A DNA stretch of 64,000 nt from Streptomyces sp. Ag109_O5-10 (GTDB lineage Bacteria; Actinomycetota; Actinomycetes; Streptomycetales; Streptomycetaceae), in NCBI RefSeq assembly GCF_900105755.1, contig NZ_FNTQ01000001.1:744001-808000 (forward strand). Direction: 5' to 3'. Within the stretch, counting starts at the first letter, position 1. Each line of letters starts with the position of its first letter. The notes under the pieces are model-generated. The model had not been told where the DNA came from, searched no databases, and saw only the letters and a list, made by a program, of their open reading frames with translations. Shown here in pieces: positions 7,991 to 15,651 of this stretch. The translations under genes were made by a program, and so were the position numbers.

Positions 7991-9004
7991 TCAGCCGTCG
8001 GCCACCAGGGCCGTGAGGTCCAGGAGCCGGTTGGTGTAGCCCCACTCGTTGTCGTACCAGCCGAAGACCTTGACCAGGGTGCCGTTGGCCTGGGTCAGGG
8101 CCGGGTCGAAGACGCAGGAGGAGGGGTCGCCGATGACGTCACGGGAGACGATCGGGGCCTTCGACACCCGCAGGATGCCGTTGAGCGGTCCCTCGGCGGC
8201 CGCCTCGAAGGCGGCGTTGATGTCGTCCACAGTCGCCTCGCGGCCCAGCACCACGGCGAGGTCGGTGAGCGAGCCGTCCTCCACCGGCACCCGCACCGCG
8301 ATCCCGTCCAGGGCCCCGGCGAGTTCCGGCACCACCAGACCGACCGCGCGGGCGGCGCCCGTGCTGGTCGGGATGATGCTCGACGCGGCCGAGCGGGCCC
8401 GGCGCAGGTCCTTGTGCGGGCCGTCCAGCAGGGACTGGTCGTTGGTGTAGCCGTGGACGGTGGTCATCACGCCGCGTTCGAAGCCGAAGGTCTCGTGCAG
8501 CACCTTCACCATGGGGGCGACACAGTTGGTGGTGCAGGAGGCGGCGGAGACGATCCGGTGCTGGTGCCGGTCGTAGACCCGGTCGTTGACGCCCATCACG
8601 ATGGTGGCGTCCGCGTTCCTGCCCGGCGCCGAGAGCAGCACCGTGTGGGCGCCGGCCTTCAGGTGCAGGGCGGCCGCGTCGCGGTCCCGGAAGCGGCCGG
8701 TGGACTCGATGACGATGTCGGCGCCGTGGTCGGACCAGTGGAGGGCCGCCGGGTCGCGTTCCGCGGAGACGGCGATGCGGCGCCCGTCGACGGTGATCGA
8801 GCTGTCGTCGTGGGCGACGTCCCGTCCGATGTGCCCGAACGTCGAGTCGTACTCGAGGAGATGGGCGAGCGTCGCGGGCGAGGTGATGTCGTTGACCGCG
8901 ACCACCTCCACGTCCTGCGTGCCCGCCTCGGCGCGGTCGAGGGCGGCCCGCAGGTAGGTACGGCCGATCCGGCCGAATCCGTTGATGCCCACGCGTACGG
9001 TCAT
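7991..9004 (-). CDS. gap: Glyceraldehyde-3-phosphate dehydrogenase
   Basis: A 337-residue GAPDH of normal length. The NAD-binding start is VGINGFGRIGR, with the N-D pair at residues 38-39 that favours NAD. The catalytic SAASCTTNC places the nucleophile cysteine at residue 157, and the C-terminal WYDNEWGYTNR is intact. It oxidises glyceraldehyde 3-phosphate in glycolysis. Its location behind the USP-ADH-USP genes and the phosphoketolase remnant suggests a stress-expressed isozyme rather than the housekeeping copy (inference). Start ATG at 9004 after GAGAGGAG. A strong hairpin follows the stop. Confidence 0.96.
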   Translation of the reverse strand: MTVRVGINGFGRIGRTYLRAALDRAEAGTQDVEVVAVNDITSPATLAHLLEYDSTFGHIGRDVAHDDSSITVDGRRIAVSAERDPAALHWSDHGADIVIESTGRFRDRDAAALHLKAGAHTVLLSAPGRNADATIVMGVNDRVYDRHQHRIVSAASCTTNCVAPMVKVLHETFGFERGVMTTVHGYTNDQSLLDGPHKDLRRARSAASSIIPTSTGAARAVGLVVPELAGALDGIAVRVPVEDGSLTDLAVVLGREATVDDINAAFEAAAEGPLNGILRVSKAPIVSRDVIGDPSSCVFDPALTQANGTLVKVFGWYDNEWGYTNRLLDLTALVADG

Positions 9005-9035
9005 GGTGACGGACTCCTCTCGGGAGCGGATGGGT

Positions 9036-9356
9036 TCAGGCGTTCCAGGTCCGGTCGGCGACCTCGGGCAGGTCGGTGCCGTGCTCGCGGATCCAGGCCC
9101 GGTGGCGGGTGCGGGCGTCGGCCGTCGGCCGGCGGACGGCGGCGGCGCGGACCGCGAGGCCGGGCACCCGGTCGATGACGTCCATGACCAGCCGGTAGCG
9201 GTCCAGGTCGTCGCGGACGACCATGTCGAACGGCGTGGTCGTGGTCCCCGACTCCTTGTGACCGCGCACGTGCAGGTGCTGGTGCCCGGTGCGGCGGTAG
9301 GCGAGACGGTGGATCAGCCAGGGGCAGCCGTGGCAGGCGAAGATCACCGGCTTGTC
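9036..9356 (-). pseudogene. xfp: C-terminal remnant of phosphoketolase
   Basis: A 106-codon stretch ends in a normal stop and clearly matches the phosphoketolase C-terminus: DKPVIFACHGCPWLIHRL, YRRTGHQHLHVRG, GTTTTPFDMVVRDDLDRY, then DRVPGL and an EHGTDLPEV tail. A full enzyme is about 790 residues. The whole thiamine-binding part is missing, and the upstream sequence in this frame runs straight into the end of the neighbouring stress-protein gene (stop at 9397). No start codon or ribosome site is seen. The rest was evidently deleted. Phosphoketolase cleaves xylulose 5-phosphate or fructose 6-phosphate to acetyl phosphate, which would fit beside gap and the alcohol dehydrogenase. Confidence 0.88.
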
Positions 9357-9396
9357 GGCGGTGGACAGGCGGCCTGTGCCCGGCAGGCCACCGCAG

Positions 9397-10266
9397 TCAC
9401 GTCCGTTCGGGTACGACGGCGACCGGGCATGCGGCGTGGTGCAGGACTCCGTGGGCCACCCGGCCGAGCTGGAGCCCGAGGTGCCCGGTGTTGCGCCGGG
9501 CACCGACGACCAGCAGGTCGGCGGTGTGGGAGGCGGCCAACAGCACCTGGCGGGCCGGGCCCTCGACGGTCTGGCGATGCACGCGCACCGGCTCCGGTAC
9601 GTCGCGAAGCGCCTTCTCCAGGGTGTCCGCGGCCTCCTGCTCGTGCAGCCGGGCGGGTTCTCCCGACAGCAACGGGTGGTCGGTGGTCTCACGGGCCGGG
9701 GCCCGCCAGGCCCGTACCGCGTCCACCTCGGCACCCCGCAGTCCGGCTTCCCGGGCGGCGAAGCGCACGGCTTCCTTCCCCCCGACGCCGAGCACGATCC
9801 GGCCGCCCCCCGCCCGGACCTGGTTGTCGTGGCTGCCCCGGAGGACGATCACCGGGCAGTGGGCGTGCGCGGCGACGGCCAGGCCGACCGAGCCGAGCAG
9901 CGTCTCCACGAAGCCGCTGCGTCCCCGGGAGCCCAGCACGAGTACGGCGGCCTCCCGGCTCTCGTGCACCAGCGCGTACTCCGGCTCCTCCGGCACGACG
10001 TCGGTGGTGACTTTCAGACCGGGGTGCCGACGGTGGGCACGCCCGGCGGCGATGGCCACGACATCCTCGGCCATCAGCTGCTCGGACGGCTTGGCGACCA
10101 GGTCCTCGGCGAGCGACTCACCCTCGTACCGCTCCCACAGGGAGGCGAACACCAGCCGGAGCGGCGCCCCGCGCAGGACGGCCTCGTCGGCCGCCCAGTC
10201 GACGGCCCGCAGGCTGGACTCGGAGCCGTCGACGCCGACCACGACGGGCAGGTCCACGGCGCTCAC
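9397..10266 (-). CDS. Tandem-domain universal stress protein
   Basis: A 289-residue two-domain UspA protein (about residues 5-145 and 152-288). Domain 1 has the full ATP loop GSRGRSGFVETLLGS; domain 2 has GARRNTGHLGLQLGR, where the second glycine and final serine are replaced. The GTG start at 10266 overlaps the alcohol dehydrogenase stop as GTGA, indicating translational coupling. The gene is third in the run USP-ADH-USP. The phosphoketolase remnant begins 40 bp after it. Function beyond nucleotide binding is not evident. Confidence 0.9.
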   Translation of the reverse strand: MSAVDLPVVVGVDGSESSLRAVDWAADEAVLRGAPLRLVFASLWERYEGESLAEDLVAKPSEQLMAEDVVAIAAGRAHRRHPGLKVTTDVVPEEPEYALVHESREAAVLVLGSRGRSGFVETLLGSVGLAVAAHAHCPVIVLRGSHDNQVRAGGGRIVLGVGGKEAVRFAAREAGLRGAEVDAVRAWRAPARETTDHPLLSGEPARLHEQEAADTLEKALRDVPEPVRVHRQTVEGPARQVLLAASHTADLLVVGARRNTGHLGLQLGRVAHGVLHHAACPVAVVPERT

Positions 10267-11285
10267 CGCCCCACGCCCATGTCGAACACGATCCGGGCCT
10301 TGACCTGGCCGCGCAGCACGTCCGTGATCGACTCGTTGACGGTGGCCAGCGGACGGGTCTCGTAGACGACCCTGGTCCGGCCGGCCGCGTGCAGCTGGAA
10401 CACCTCGGCGAGGTCCTGCCGGGTGCCGACGATCGAACCGATCACGCTGGTGCCGTTCAGGACGGTGTCGAAGATCGGGACCCGGACCGTGCCGTGCGCG
10501 GGCAGCGCGACCATCACCAGCTTGCCGCCGCGCCGCAGGCCGGAGTTGGCAGCCTCGAAGGCGGCGTCGTCCACGGCGAGGGCGATCGCCGCGTGCGCGC
10601 CGCCGTGCCGCTCGAGCACCTCGCCGACGTCGTCCTTGCGGGCGTCGATGACGAGGTCGGCGCCGAGTTCGGCTGCGAGTTCGAGTTTGTCGTCGGTGAC
10701 GTCGATGGCGGCGACCTGGGCACCGGCTATCTTCGCGTACTGCAGGGCGAGGTGGCCGAGTCCGCCGACTCCGGAGATCGCGACGAGTTGGGCGGGTCGT
10801 ACGCCGGCGACCTTGAGAGCCTTGTAGGTGGTGACACCGGCGCAGGTCAGCGGGGCGGCGTCGAAGGGGGTGACGCCCGGCGGGACCGGCTGGGCGAAGT
10901 CGGCCCAGGCCAGCATCTTCTCGGCGTAGCCCCCGTCGCAGCCGTAGCCGGTGTTGACCTGCTGCTCGCACAGGGTCTCCCAGCCGGACAGGCAGTGCTC
11001 GCACCGCCCGCACGCCTTGCCCAGCCAGGGCACGGCGACCCGCTGACCGACGCTCAGGTGGGTGACGCCGTCGCCGAGTTCCTCGACGATGCCGACACCC
11101 TCGTGTCCGGGGACGAACGGCGGGTTCGGCTTGACGGGCCAGTCGCCGTGGGCGGCGTGGATGTCGGTGTGGCAGAGCCCGGATGCCTCGACGCGGATGC
11201 GGACCTGGCCGGGGCCGGGCTCGGGGTCGGGGCGGTCCTCGATGACCAGGGGCTCGCCGAAGGCTCGTACGACCGCTGCCTTCAT
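10263..11285 (-). CDS. Zinc-dependent alcohol dehydrogenase
   Basis: A 340-residue medium-chain dehydrogenase of the AdhA/AdhP type. It has catalytic zinc ligands in SGLCHTDIH and GHEGVG, the structural zinc cluster C-G-R-C-E-H-C-x7-C (about residues 92-106), and the NAD fold GVGGLGHLALQYAK (about 170-183). It interconverts ethanol or other primary alcohols and aldehydes with NAD(H). Start ATG at 11285 after GAGGAGAGG. It lies 25 bp after one universal stress gene and overlaps the next by 4 bp, so the three are one unit. In the hypoxia island the likely direction is NADH disposal by aldehyde reduction (inference). Confidence 0.94.
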   Translation of the reverse strand: MKAAVVRAFGEPLVIEDRPDPEPGPGQVRIRVEASGLCHTDIHAAHGDWPVKPNPPFVPGHEGVGIVEELGDGVTHLSVGQRVAVPWLGKACGRCEHCLSGWETLCEQQVNTGYGCDGGYAEKMLAWADFAQPVPPGVTPFDAAPLTCAGVTTYKALKVAGVRPAQLVAISGVGGLGHLALQYAKIAGAQVAAIDVTDDKLELAAELGADLVIDARKDDVGEVLERHGGAHAAIALAVDDAAFEAANSGLRRGGKLVMVALPAHGTVRVPIFDTVLNGTSVIGSIVGTRQDLAEVFQLHAAGRTRVVYETRPLATVNESITDVLRGQVKARIVFDMGVGR

Positions 11286-11310
11286 GATCTGTCCTCTCCT
11301 CGGAGGTGGG

Positions 11311-12216
11311 TCAGCCGTGGGCCACGACGGCGACGGGGGCGGTGGAGTGGTGCAGGACGGCGTGGGTGACATGACCGATGTGGGCGCCCAGGGCAGCGCG
11401 GCGGATCCGCCGGCCGACGACGACCAGCGAGGCCTCCCGGGACGCTTCGACGAGGTCCTCCGCGGCGCTGCCGTAGCGGGACTCCTCGACGGTCCGCACG
11501 TCCGGGTACTTCTGCCGCCAGGGGCTCAGTACCTCGGCGAGGGCCCGGGACTGTTCCAGGGCCAGTGCCTCCTGCAGGGGCGGCTTCACCGGCATCCCGT
11601 ACGCGTAGTACGGGGGCGGGAACCAGGCGTGCACGACCCGCAGTGAGGTGGCACGGCGCAGGGCGGCGTCGAAGGCGAACTCGATCAACGTCTCGTCCGG
11701 GTGGTCGGTGTCGAGACCGAGAACGACGGGCCGGAAGGCCGTGGCGGCGGACGGAATGCCCGCCGGGTCGGCCTCGTGCTCGTCGGCGGCCTGTTCCCCC
11801 GCCCTCACCAGCACCGTGGGGCATGCGGCGTGAGCCACCACGCTCAGGCTCACGGAACCGACCAGGAGGCCTCCGACACCGCCGAGGGCCCGGGAGCCGA
11901 GGACGAGGAGGGCCGACGTCTTCGACGCCTCGACGAGGACCTCGCCGGCATGGCCGGAAAGCTGCTCGCCGGCCACCTCGACGCCGGGGTGCCTCGTCCG
12001 CAGGCCCTCTGCGGCTTCCCGCGGAATGCGCTCGGTCCAGTGCTGGTGGGTCTCGGGGCCGAGCAGCGGGGCCTGTGCCATGGGGTCGGGGACGGGTTCC
12101 CAGACGTGGACGATCTTCAGGGGCAGACCGCGCAGTTCCGCCTCGCGGGCCGCCCATTCCGCTGCCGCCCGGCTCTCGGCCGAGCCGTCGAGACCTACGG
12201 TGACAGTGCGGGTCAT
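11311..12216 (-). CDS. Tandem-domain universal stress protein
   Basis: A 301-residue two-domain UspA protein. The first domain opens TVTVGLDGSAESRAA and carries GSRALGGVGGLLVGS; the second carries GRRIRRAALGAHIGH. Both nucleotide loops deviate from G-x2-G-x9-G-S, so ATP binding is uncertain. The ATG at 12216 is chosen over the in-frame GTG at 12225 because that GTG lies inside the AGGAGGTG ribosome site. It is first in the USP-ADH-USP unit, with a paired Dos-box-like promoter region upstream. Confidence 0.9.
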   Translation of the reverse strand: MTRTVTVGLDGSAESRAAAEWAAREAELRGLPLKIVHVWEPVPDPMAQAPLLGPETHQHWTERIPREAAEGLRTRHPGVEVAGEQLSGHAGEVLVEASKTSALLVLGSRALGGVGGLLVGSVSLSVVAHAACPTVLVRAGEQAADEHEADPAGIPSAATAFRPVVLGLDTDHPDETLIEFAFDAALRRATSLRVVHAWFPPPYYAYGMPVKPPLQEALALEQSRALAEVLSPWRQKYPDVRTVEESRYGSAAEDLVEASREASLVVVGRRIRRAALGAHIGHVTHAVLHHSTAPVAVVAHG

Positions 12217-12304
12217 GATGTGCACCTCCTGGCGCGAGGGATCCCGCCGTGCTGCTCCGGGCGGATCCGGTTCCAGCGTCGTGTTCGAGAGCTTCCGGGG
12301 GCAG

Positions 12305-12338
12305 GGGTCACAAGTCCCGGACAGGGGCCGTTCGCCCC
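12305..12338 (-). promoter_or_regulatory. Paired Dos-box-like sites upstream of the USP-ADH-USP operon
   Basis: GGGTCACAAGTCCC (12305-12318) and GGGCCGTTCGCCCC (12325-12338) have centres 20 bp apart, 96 and 116 bp before the ATG at 12216. Each matches 10 of 14 bases of the DosR core. The second lies in a CAGGGGC/GCCCCTG hairpin that could also act as the doxX terminator. Confidence 0.65.
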
Positions 12339-12391
12339 TGTGCCCGGCTCCGGGTGGCGGACCCGACGGGGGTCCGCCGCCCGGCGGACGA

Positions 12392-13018
12392 TCAGCGCAG
12401 CCACCCGTTGGTGCGGACGAAGGGCAGTCGGGCCCAGAGCCGCCCGAGGCCGAGAGTGTCCCCGGCGGCCACGACGGCCAGGGCGATCAGGACCACGGCG
12501 TAGATGAGGTGGTAGTCGGCGAAGGGGTTGGTGGACATGCTCACGGAGCCGTCCGAGAGGTGCTTGGCGGGCGGCCACTCGGCCATCCACATCAGCGCCA
12601 TCATCGCGGTGCCCGCGACGGCGGCCAGGCGCAGCGCGACGCCGGCGGTCAGGGCCAGGCCGACGCCGAGGAGCCCGAGCATGAACAGCCAGTCGGCCCA
12701 GGTGTCGCCGGCCCAGGTGTGGAAGGTGGACTCCATCGGTCCCGCGGCGACGGAACTCAGGAAGCCCTTGGTAGGTGAGCCTCCGTCGATCCAGCCCTTG
12801 CCGGAGGGGGTGGCGTAGCCGAAGCCGAAGGTCTTGTCGAGGAACGCCCACAGGAAGACGAACCCGGTGAGCAGACGCAGGGAGGCGAGGACGTAGGCCC
12901 GTGCGATGTGCGTGTCGGTCGCCACCACCGCGGAGCCGGAGCGGGAGGCGGCCCCGGTCCGGCGGAAGGAGGGCAGGTGGAAGCCGGAGCTACGGTGAGG
13001 GTGCTCGTGCACGGCCAT
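12392..13018 (-). CDS. DoxX-family membrane protein
   Basis: A 208-residue integral membrane protein. After a charged 40-residue N-terminus there are about four membrane helices (about residues 45-65, 108-128, 130-150 and 172-192), and LRLLTGFVFLWAFLDKTFGFG is typical of the DoxX/TQO family. The family is linked to quinone or thiol redox chemistry, but most members lack an assigned reaction. Start ATG at 13018 after GAAGGGA. It is monocistronic, facing the USP-ADH operon promoter in the same direction. Its own upstream region has two Dos-box-like elements, so it is probably part of the island regulon. Confidence 0.87.
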   Translation of the reverse strand: MAVHEHPHRSSGFHLPSFRRTGAASRSGSAVVATDTHIARAYVLASLRLLTGFVFLWAFLDKTFGFGYATPSGKGWIDGGSPTKGFLSSVAAGPMESTFHTWAGDTWADWLFMLGLLGVGLALTAGVALRLAAVAGTAMMALMWMAEWPPAKHLSDGSVSMSTNPFADYHLIYAVVLIALAVVAAGDTLGLGRLWARLPFVRTNGWLR

Positions 13019-13564
13019 GGTGGTGATCCCTTCAGGGAGTCGGGGGACGGTCCTTGGTTGTCTGACGCCTTCACTCTCGCGGGATGCCAACTCCCGCACC
13101 CGATGCCGAAGGTCCGCACCCGTTGGGCTGAACGGCCCTGTCCGCGAGGCCTGTTGGGCATGCACACGACGTCCGTCTCGTAGCCCGGCCCGGTCCGTCC
13201 ACCGGATGCCGGGGGCAGCAGGCGGAGGCCCTCACCAGACCTGCAAGGGCGGTCGCCAACCGGCGTGGCCGGGCTGCCTACGGTCGTCGGCCTGCGGGCG
13301 ATCCTGGCCGCCATGGAGGTCGCGTTCCGTCAGTGGCCGACGGAACACGCCGAAGCGCCTTGATACGCCCCGGGACCTCACCAGAACGGGACGCCAGGAG
13401 GCGCGGGTTCCCGACTCAGCACGAACTGCCGCTGAGCCGTAGGCTCCAGGATCGGTTCAACCCGAGGCCGAACGGCTCGGGCCCCGGCTGCCATCCCCAC
13501 GGATCGGCACCGCCGGTTGACGCTTCGGTCCGCGGCGCCGTTTCGTGCCCGGACGCGCAGTACG
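13019..13564. other. Non-coding interval, 546 bp
   Basis: No gene is supported here. It holds the doxX promoter elements near 13103-13138 and a further palindrome CCCGAG-N9-CTCGGG at 13461-13481, whose centre AGGCCGAACGGCTC resembles the Dos-like core. The latter could equally be a terminator for the decayed pflA fragment. Confidence 0.6.
13103..13138 (-). promoter_or_regulatory. Paired Dos-box-like sites upstream of doxX
   Basis: ATGCCGAAGGTCCG (13103-13116) and GGGCTGAACGGCCC (13125-13138) have centres 22 bp apart, 92 and 114 bp before the ATG at 13018. The geometry is almost the same as upstream of the DUF1876, oleate hydratase and ppdK genes. Confidence 0.6.
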
Positions 13565-13945
13565 TCAGTAGGCTTCCACTCCGTGTCCGCGGAACTGCCC
13601 GCGCACCCGCTCGACGAGCTCCTCCGAGGGAACGGGCGTCTGCCGCAACGCGAAGGGAATGCCGAGCGCCGGGTACTTCGACGCGCCCAGCTTGTGGAAG
13701 GGGAGGACATCGACCCGCCGGACCGCAGGAAGCTCGGAGACGAAGCGGGCGAGGCCCTCGACGGGTTCCGGGGTGTCGGTCCAGCCGGGGACCAGGACGT
13801 AGCGGATCCACATGGGGACGCCGAGGTGGTCGAGGCGGGTCGCGAAGTTCAGGGTGGGGGTGAGTTCGCCGCCGGTGAGGGCGCGGTAGGTGGGGACGTC
13901 GAAGGACTTGATGTCCAGGAGGACCAGGTCGGTGTCGGCGAGGAG
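13565..13945 (-). pseudogene. pflA: C-terminal remnant of pyruvate formate-lyase activating enzyme
   Basis: About 125 codons match the end of PflA: DLVLLDIKSFDVPTYRALTG, then N-F-A-T-R-L, VPMWIRYVLVPGWTD, VDVLPFHKLGASKYPALG. The N-terminal radical-SAM CxxxCxxC part is absent. At its 5' end the homology stops at about 13945 and gives way, in a different frame, to carbamate kinase sequence. It has no start codon of its own. A functional activase would install the glycyl radical on pyruvate formate-lyase, an oxygen-sensitive fermentation enzyme; no lyase gene is present in the window. Confidence 0.87.
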
Positions 13946-13953
13946 TAGCCGGC

Positions 13954-14283
13954 GCCGCGCAGGCGGGCCGGGGTGGCGTCCGGCACGGGGTGCTGGCCCG
14001 GGGTGCCGTAGCCCTCGTACACGCAGGGCACGTCGGTGAGGATGAGCCGGAAGTCGGACTTCAGCTCCTCGGCGAGCAGGGCGGCCGTGAGGTCCTTGTC
14101 GACGACCGCCTCGACGCCGGTGAGGGCCCTGCGGTCCCGTTCGGCGGTGACGGGGATGCCTCCGCCGCCGGCGCAGATCACCAGCGTGCCGGCGTTGAGA
14201 AGTTCGCCGAGCGTCTCGATCTCGACGATGCCCTGCGGGGACGGGGAGGGCACGACGCGGCGCCGGCCCTTGCCGTCCGGCCC
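13954..14283 (-). pseudogene. arcC: Internal remnant of carbamate kinase
   Basis: About 110 codons match the central to late part of carbamate kinase: GRRRVVPSPSPQGIVEIETL, LVICAGGGGIPV, GVEAVVDKDLTAALLAEEL, RLILTDVPCVYEGYGTP. Both the first ~125 residues and the C-terminus are missing, and the 3' end is fused out of frame to the pflA remnant within about 10 bp. Carbamate kinase makes ATP from carbamoyl phosphate in the arginine deiminase pathway. The arrangement is a deletion scar joining two unrelated genes. Confidence 0.87.
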
Positions 14284-14308
14284 CGTGCGCCGGCCGCGGG
14301 GACGGCCG

Positions 14309-14322
14309 GGACCGTTCGGCCC
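14309..14322 (+). promoter_or_regulatory. Dos-box-like site upstream of the cNMP-binding gene
   Basis: GGACCGTTCGGCCC, preceded by one more G, is centred 76 bp before the ATG at 14391. It overlaps the 5' edge of the carbamate kinase scar. No clear partner at 21 bp. Confidence 0.5.
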
Positions 14323-14390
14323 ATGCCTCCTCGTGGGCGTTCGCCGCACGCTGGGAGGAGCAGTCAGTACGCCTGCCCGGGAGGTACGCC

Positions 14391-14855
14391 ATGAGCACCG
14401 CACCGACCCCCACCATGCTGCGCGCCCTTCCCCACGAGCACCGGGAACGGCTGATGAGGTTCGCCCGCGAGGTCTCCTTCCCGCAGGGAACCCGGATCTT
14501 CGAGGAAGGCGCTCACGCCGACCGGTTCTGGATCATCCGCTCCGGCCGCGTCGCCCTGGACATGCACGTTCCGGGCCGTCGGGCCGCCGTCGTCGAGGAC
14601 CTCGGGCACGACGAACTGATCGGCTGGTCCTGGTTGTTCGCACCCCACGCACGGCACCTGGGCGCCGAGACCACCACGCCGGTCCGGGCCTACGAGTTCG
14701 ACGCCGTCGCGGTCCGCTCCATGTGCCGGGACGACCCGGTACTGGGGAACACCGTCAGCCAGTGGGTGGGCCAGGTGCTCGCCCACCGCCTGCGCGCCGC
14801 CCGTACCCGGCTGCTGGACCTGTACGCCCCGTACGGGGCCGGCGCCGGTGTCTGA
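14391..14855 (+). CDS. Cyclic-nucleotide-binding-domain protein without DNA-binding domain
   Basis: A 154-residue protein made of one Crp-type beta-roll (FPQGTRIFEEGAHADRFWII about residues 30-49; GHDELIGWSWLF, the phosphate-cassette region, about 72-83) followed by two helices. The helix-turn-helix of Crp is missing, so it cannot be a classical transcription factor. The canonical R-S cAMP contacts are not evident, so the ligand is unknown. Start ATG at 14391 after GGGAGG. It is 40 bp upstream of a CBS-BON gene and then the response regulator, so a signalling cluster is plausible. Confidence 0.85.
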   Translation: MSTAPTPTMLRALPHEHRERLMRFAREVSFPQGTRIFEEGAHADRFWIIRSGRVALDMHVPGRRAAVVEDLGHDELIGWSWLFAPHARHLGAETTTPVRAYEFDAVAVRSMCRDDPVLGNTVSQWVGQVLAHRLRAARTRLLDLYAPYGAGAGV

Positions 14856-14894
14856 CGACCCGCCCCGGCCCCTTCGGCTCTCCTGGGAGTGACC

Positions 14895-15572
14895 ATGCAC
14901 GGCACGCCACACATCGTGAGCGACGTCATGACGCAGACCGTCATCAGCGTCGGACGCCAGGCGTCCTTCAAGGAACTCGTCCGGCTGATGCGGGACTGGC
15001 GGGTCAGCGCCCTGCCGGTCGTCGAGGGCGAGGGCCGGGTCGTCGGTGTCGTCTCCGAGGCGGACCTCCTGCACAAGGAGGAGGTCCGGGACGGCGACCC
15101 CGACCGGTACGCCCAGCTGCACGGGACCACCGACCTGACGAAGGCCGGCGCGCTGACAGCGGAACAGTTGATGACCTCACCGGCACTCACCACACGCACC
15201 GATGCCACCCTCGCGCAGGCCGCCCGCACCATGGCACGGTCCAAGGTCAAGCGGCTCCCCGTGGTGGACGAGCTGGGTCTGCTCCAGGGCGTGGTCAGCC
15301 GCGCCGACCTGCTCAGGGTCTTCCTGCGCGGCGACGAGGAGATCGCCGAGGAGGTACGGCGCGAGGTCGTCTCCCACCTCTTCCCGCCGCCCGGCTCCGT
15401 GCTGCGCGTCGACGTGCGGGAGGGAGTGGTGACGCTCGTCGGCCGGATCCTGGACACGGCCCTCGTCCCCGTGGCGGCGCGGCTGGTCCGGGCCGTCGAA
15501 GGGGTGGTGGACGTGCAGTTCGAGCTGACGTCCGGCCGCCCGGAAGAGCCAAGTGGGGCCGGTAGGCCCTAG
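14895..15572 (+). CDS. CBS-CBS-BON protein
   Basis: A 225-residue protein with two CBS domains (about residues 10-65 and 92-145) and a C-terminal BON domain (about 150-218; VDVREGVVTLVGRILD, VEGVVDVQFEL). The ATG at 14895 is preferred over GTG at 14889, which overlaps the GGGAG ribosome site. CBS pairs sense adenylates, and BON is usually a lipid- or ligand-binding module. A close relative is at 22389 and a truncated one at 4694, so this family has expanded within the island. It is followed 79 bp later by the response regulator. Confidence 0.9.
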   Translation: MHGTPHIVSDVMTQTVISVGRQASFKELVRLMRDWRVSALPVVEGEGRVVGVVSEADLLHKEEVRDGDPDRYAQLHGTTDLTKAGALTAEQLMTSPALTTRTDATLAQAARTMARSKVKRLPVVDELGLLQGVVSRADLLRVFLRGDEEIAEEVRREVVSHLFPPPGSVLRVDVREGVVTLVGRILDTALVPVAARLVRAVEGVVDVQFELTSGRPEEPSGAGRP

Positions 15573-15584
15573 CCCGACCGGCCC
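15556..15584 (+). promoter_or_regulatory. Dos-box-like sites upstream of the response regulator
   Basis: GGGCCGGTAGGCCC (15556-15569) and AGCCCGACCGGCCC (15571-15584) lie 90 and 75 bp before the ATG at 15652, partly within the end of the CBS-BON gene. The pair is only 15 bp apart, unlike the other promoters. It suggests autoregulation (inference). Confidence 0.5.
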
Positions 15585-15651
15585 GGGCGGGCAATGGTCG
15601 TTCCGGGCAGCACGCGCAGTCTGCCCTTCATCCGGGATATCAGGGGACGAC

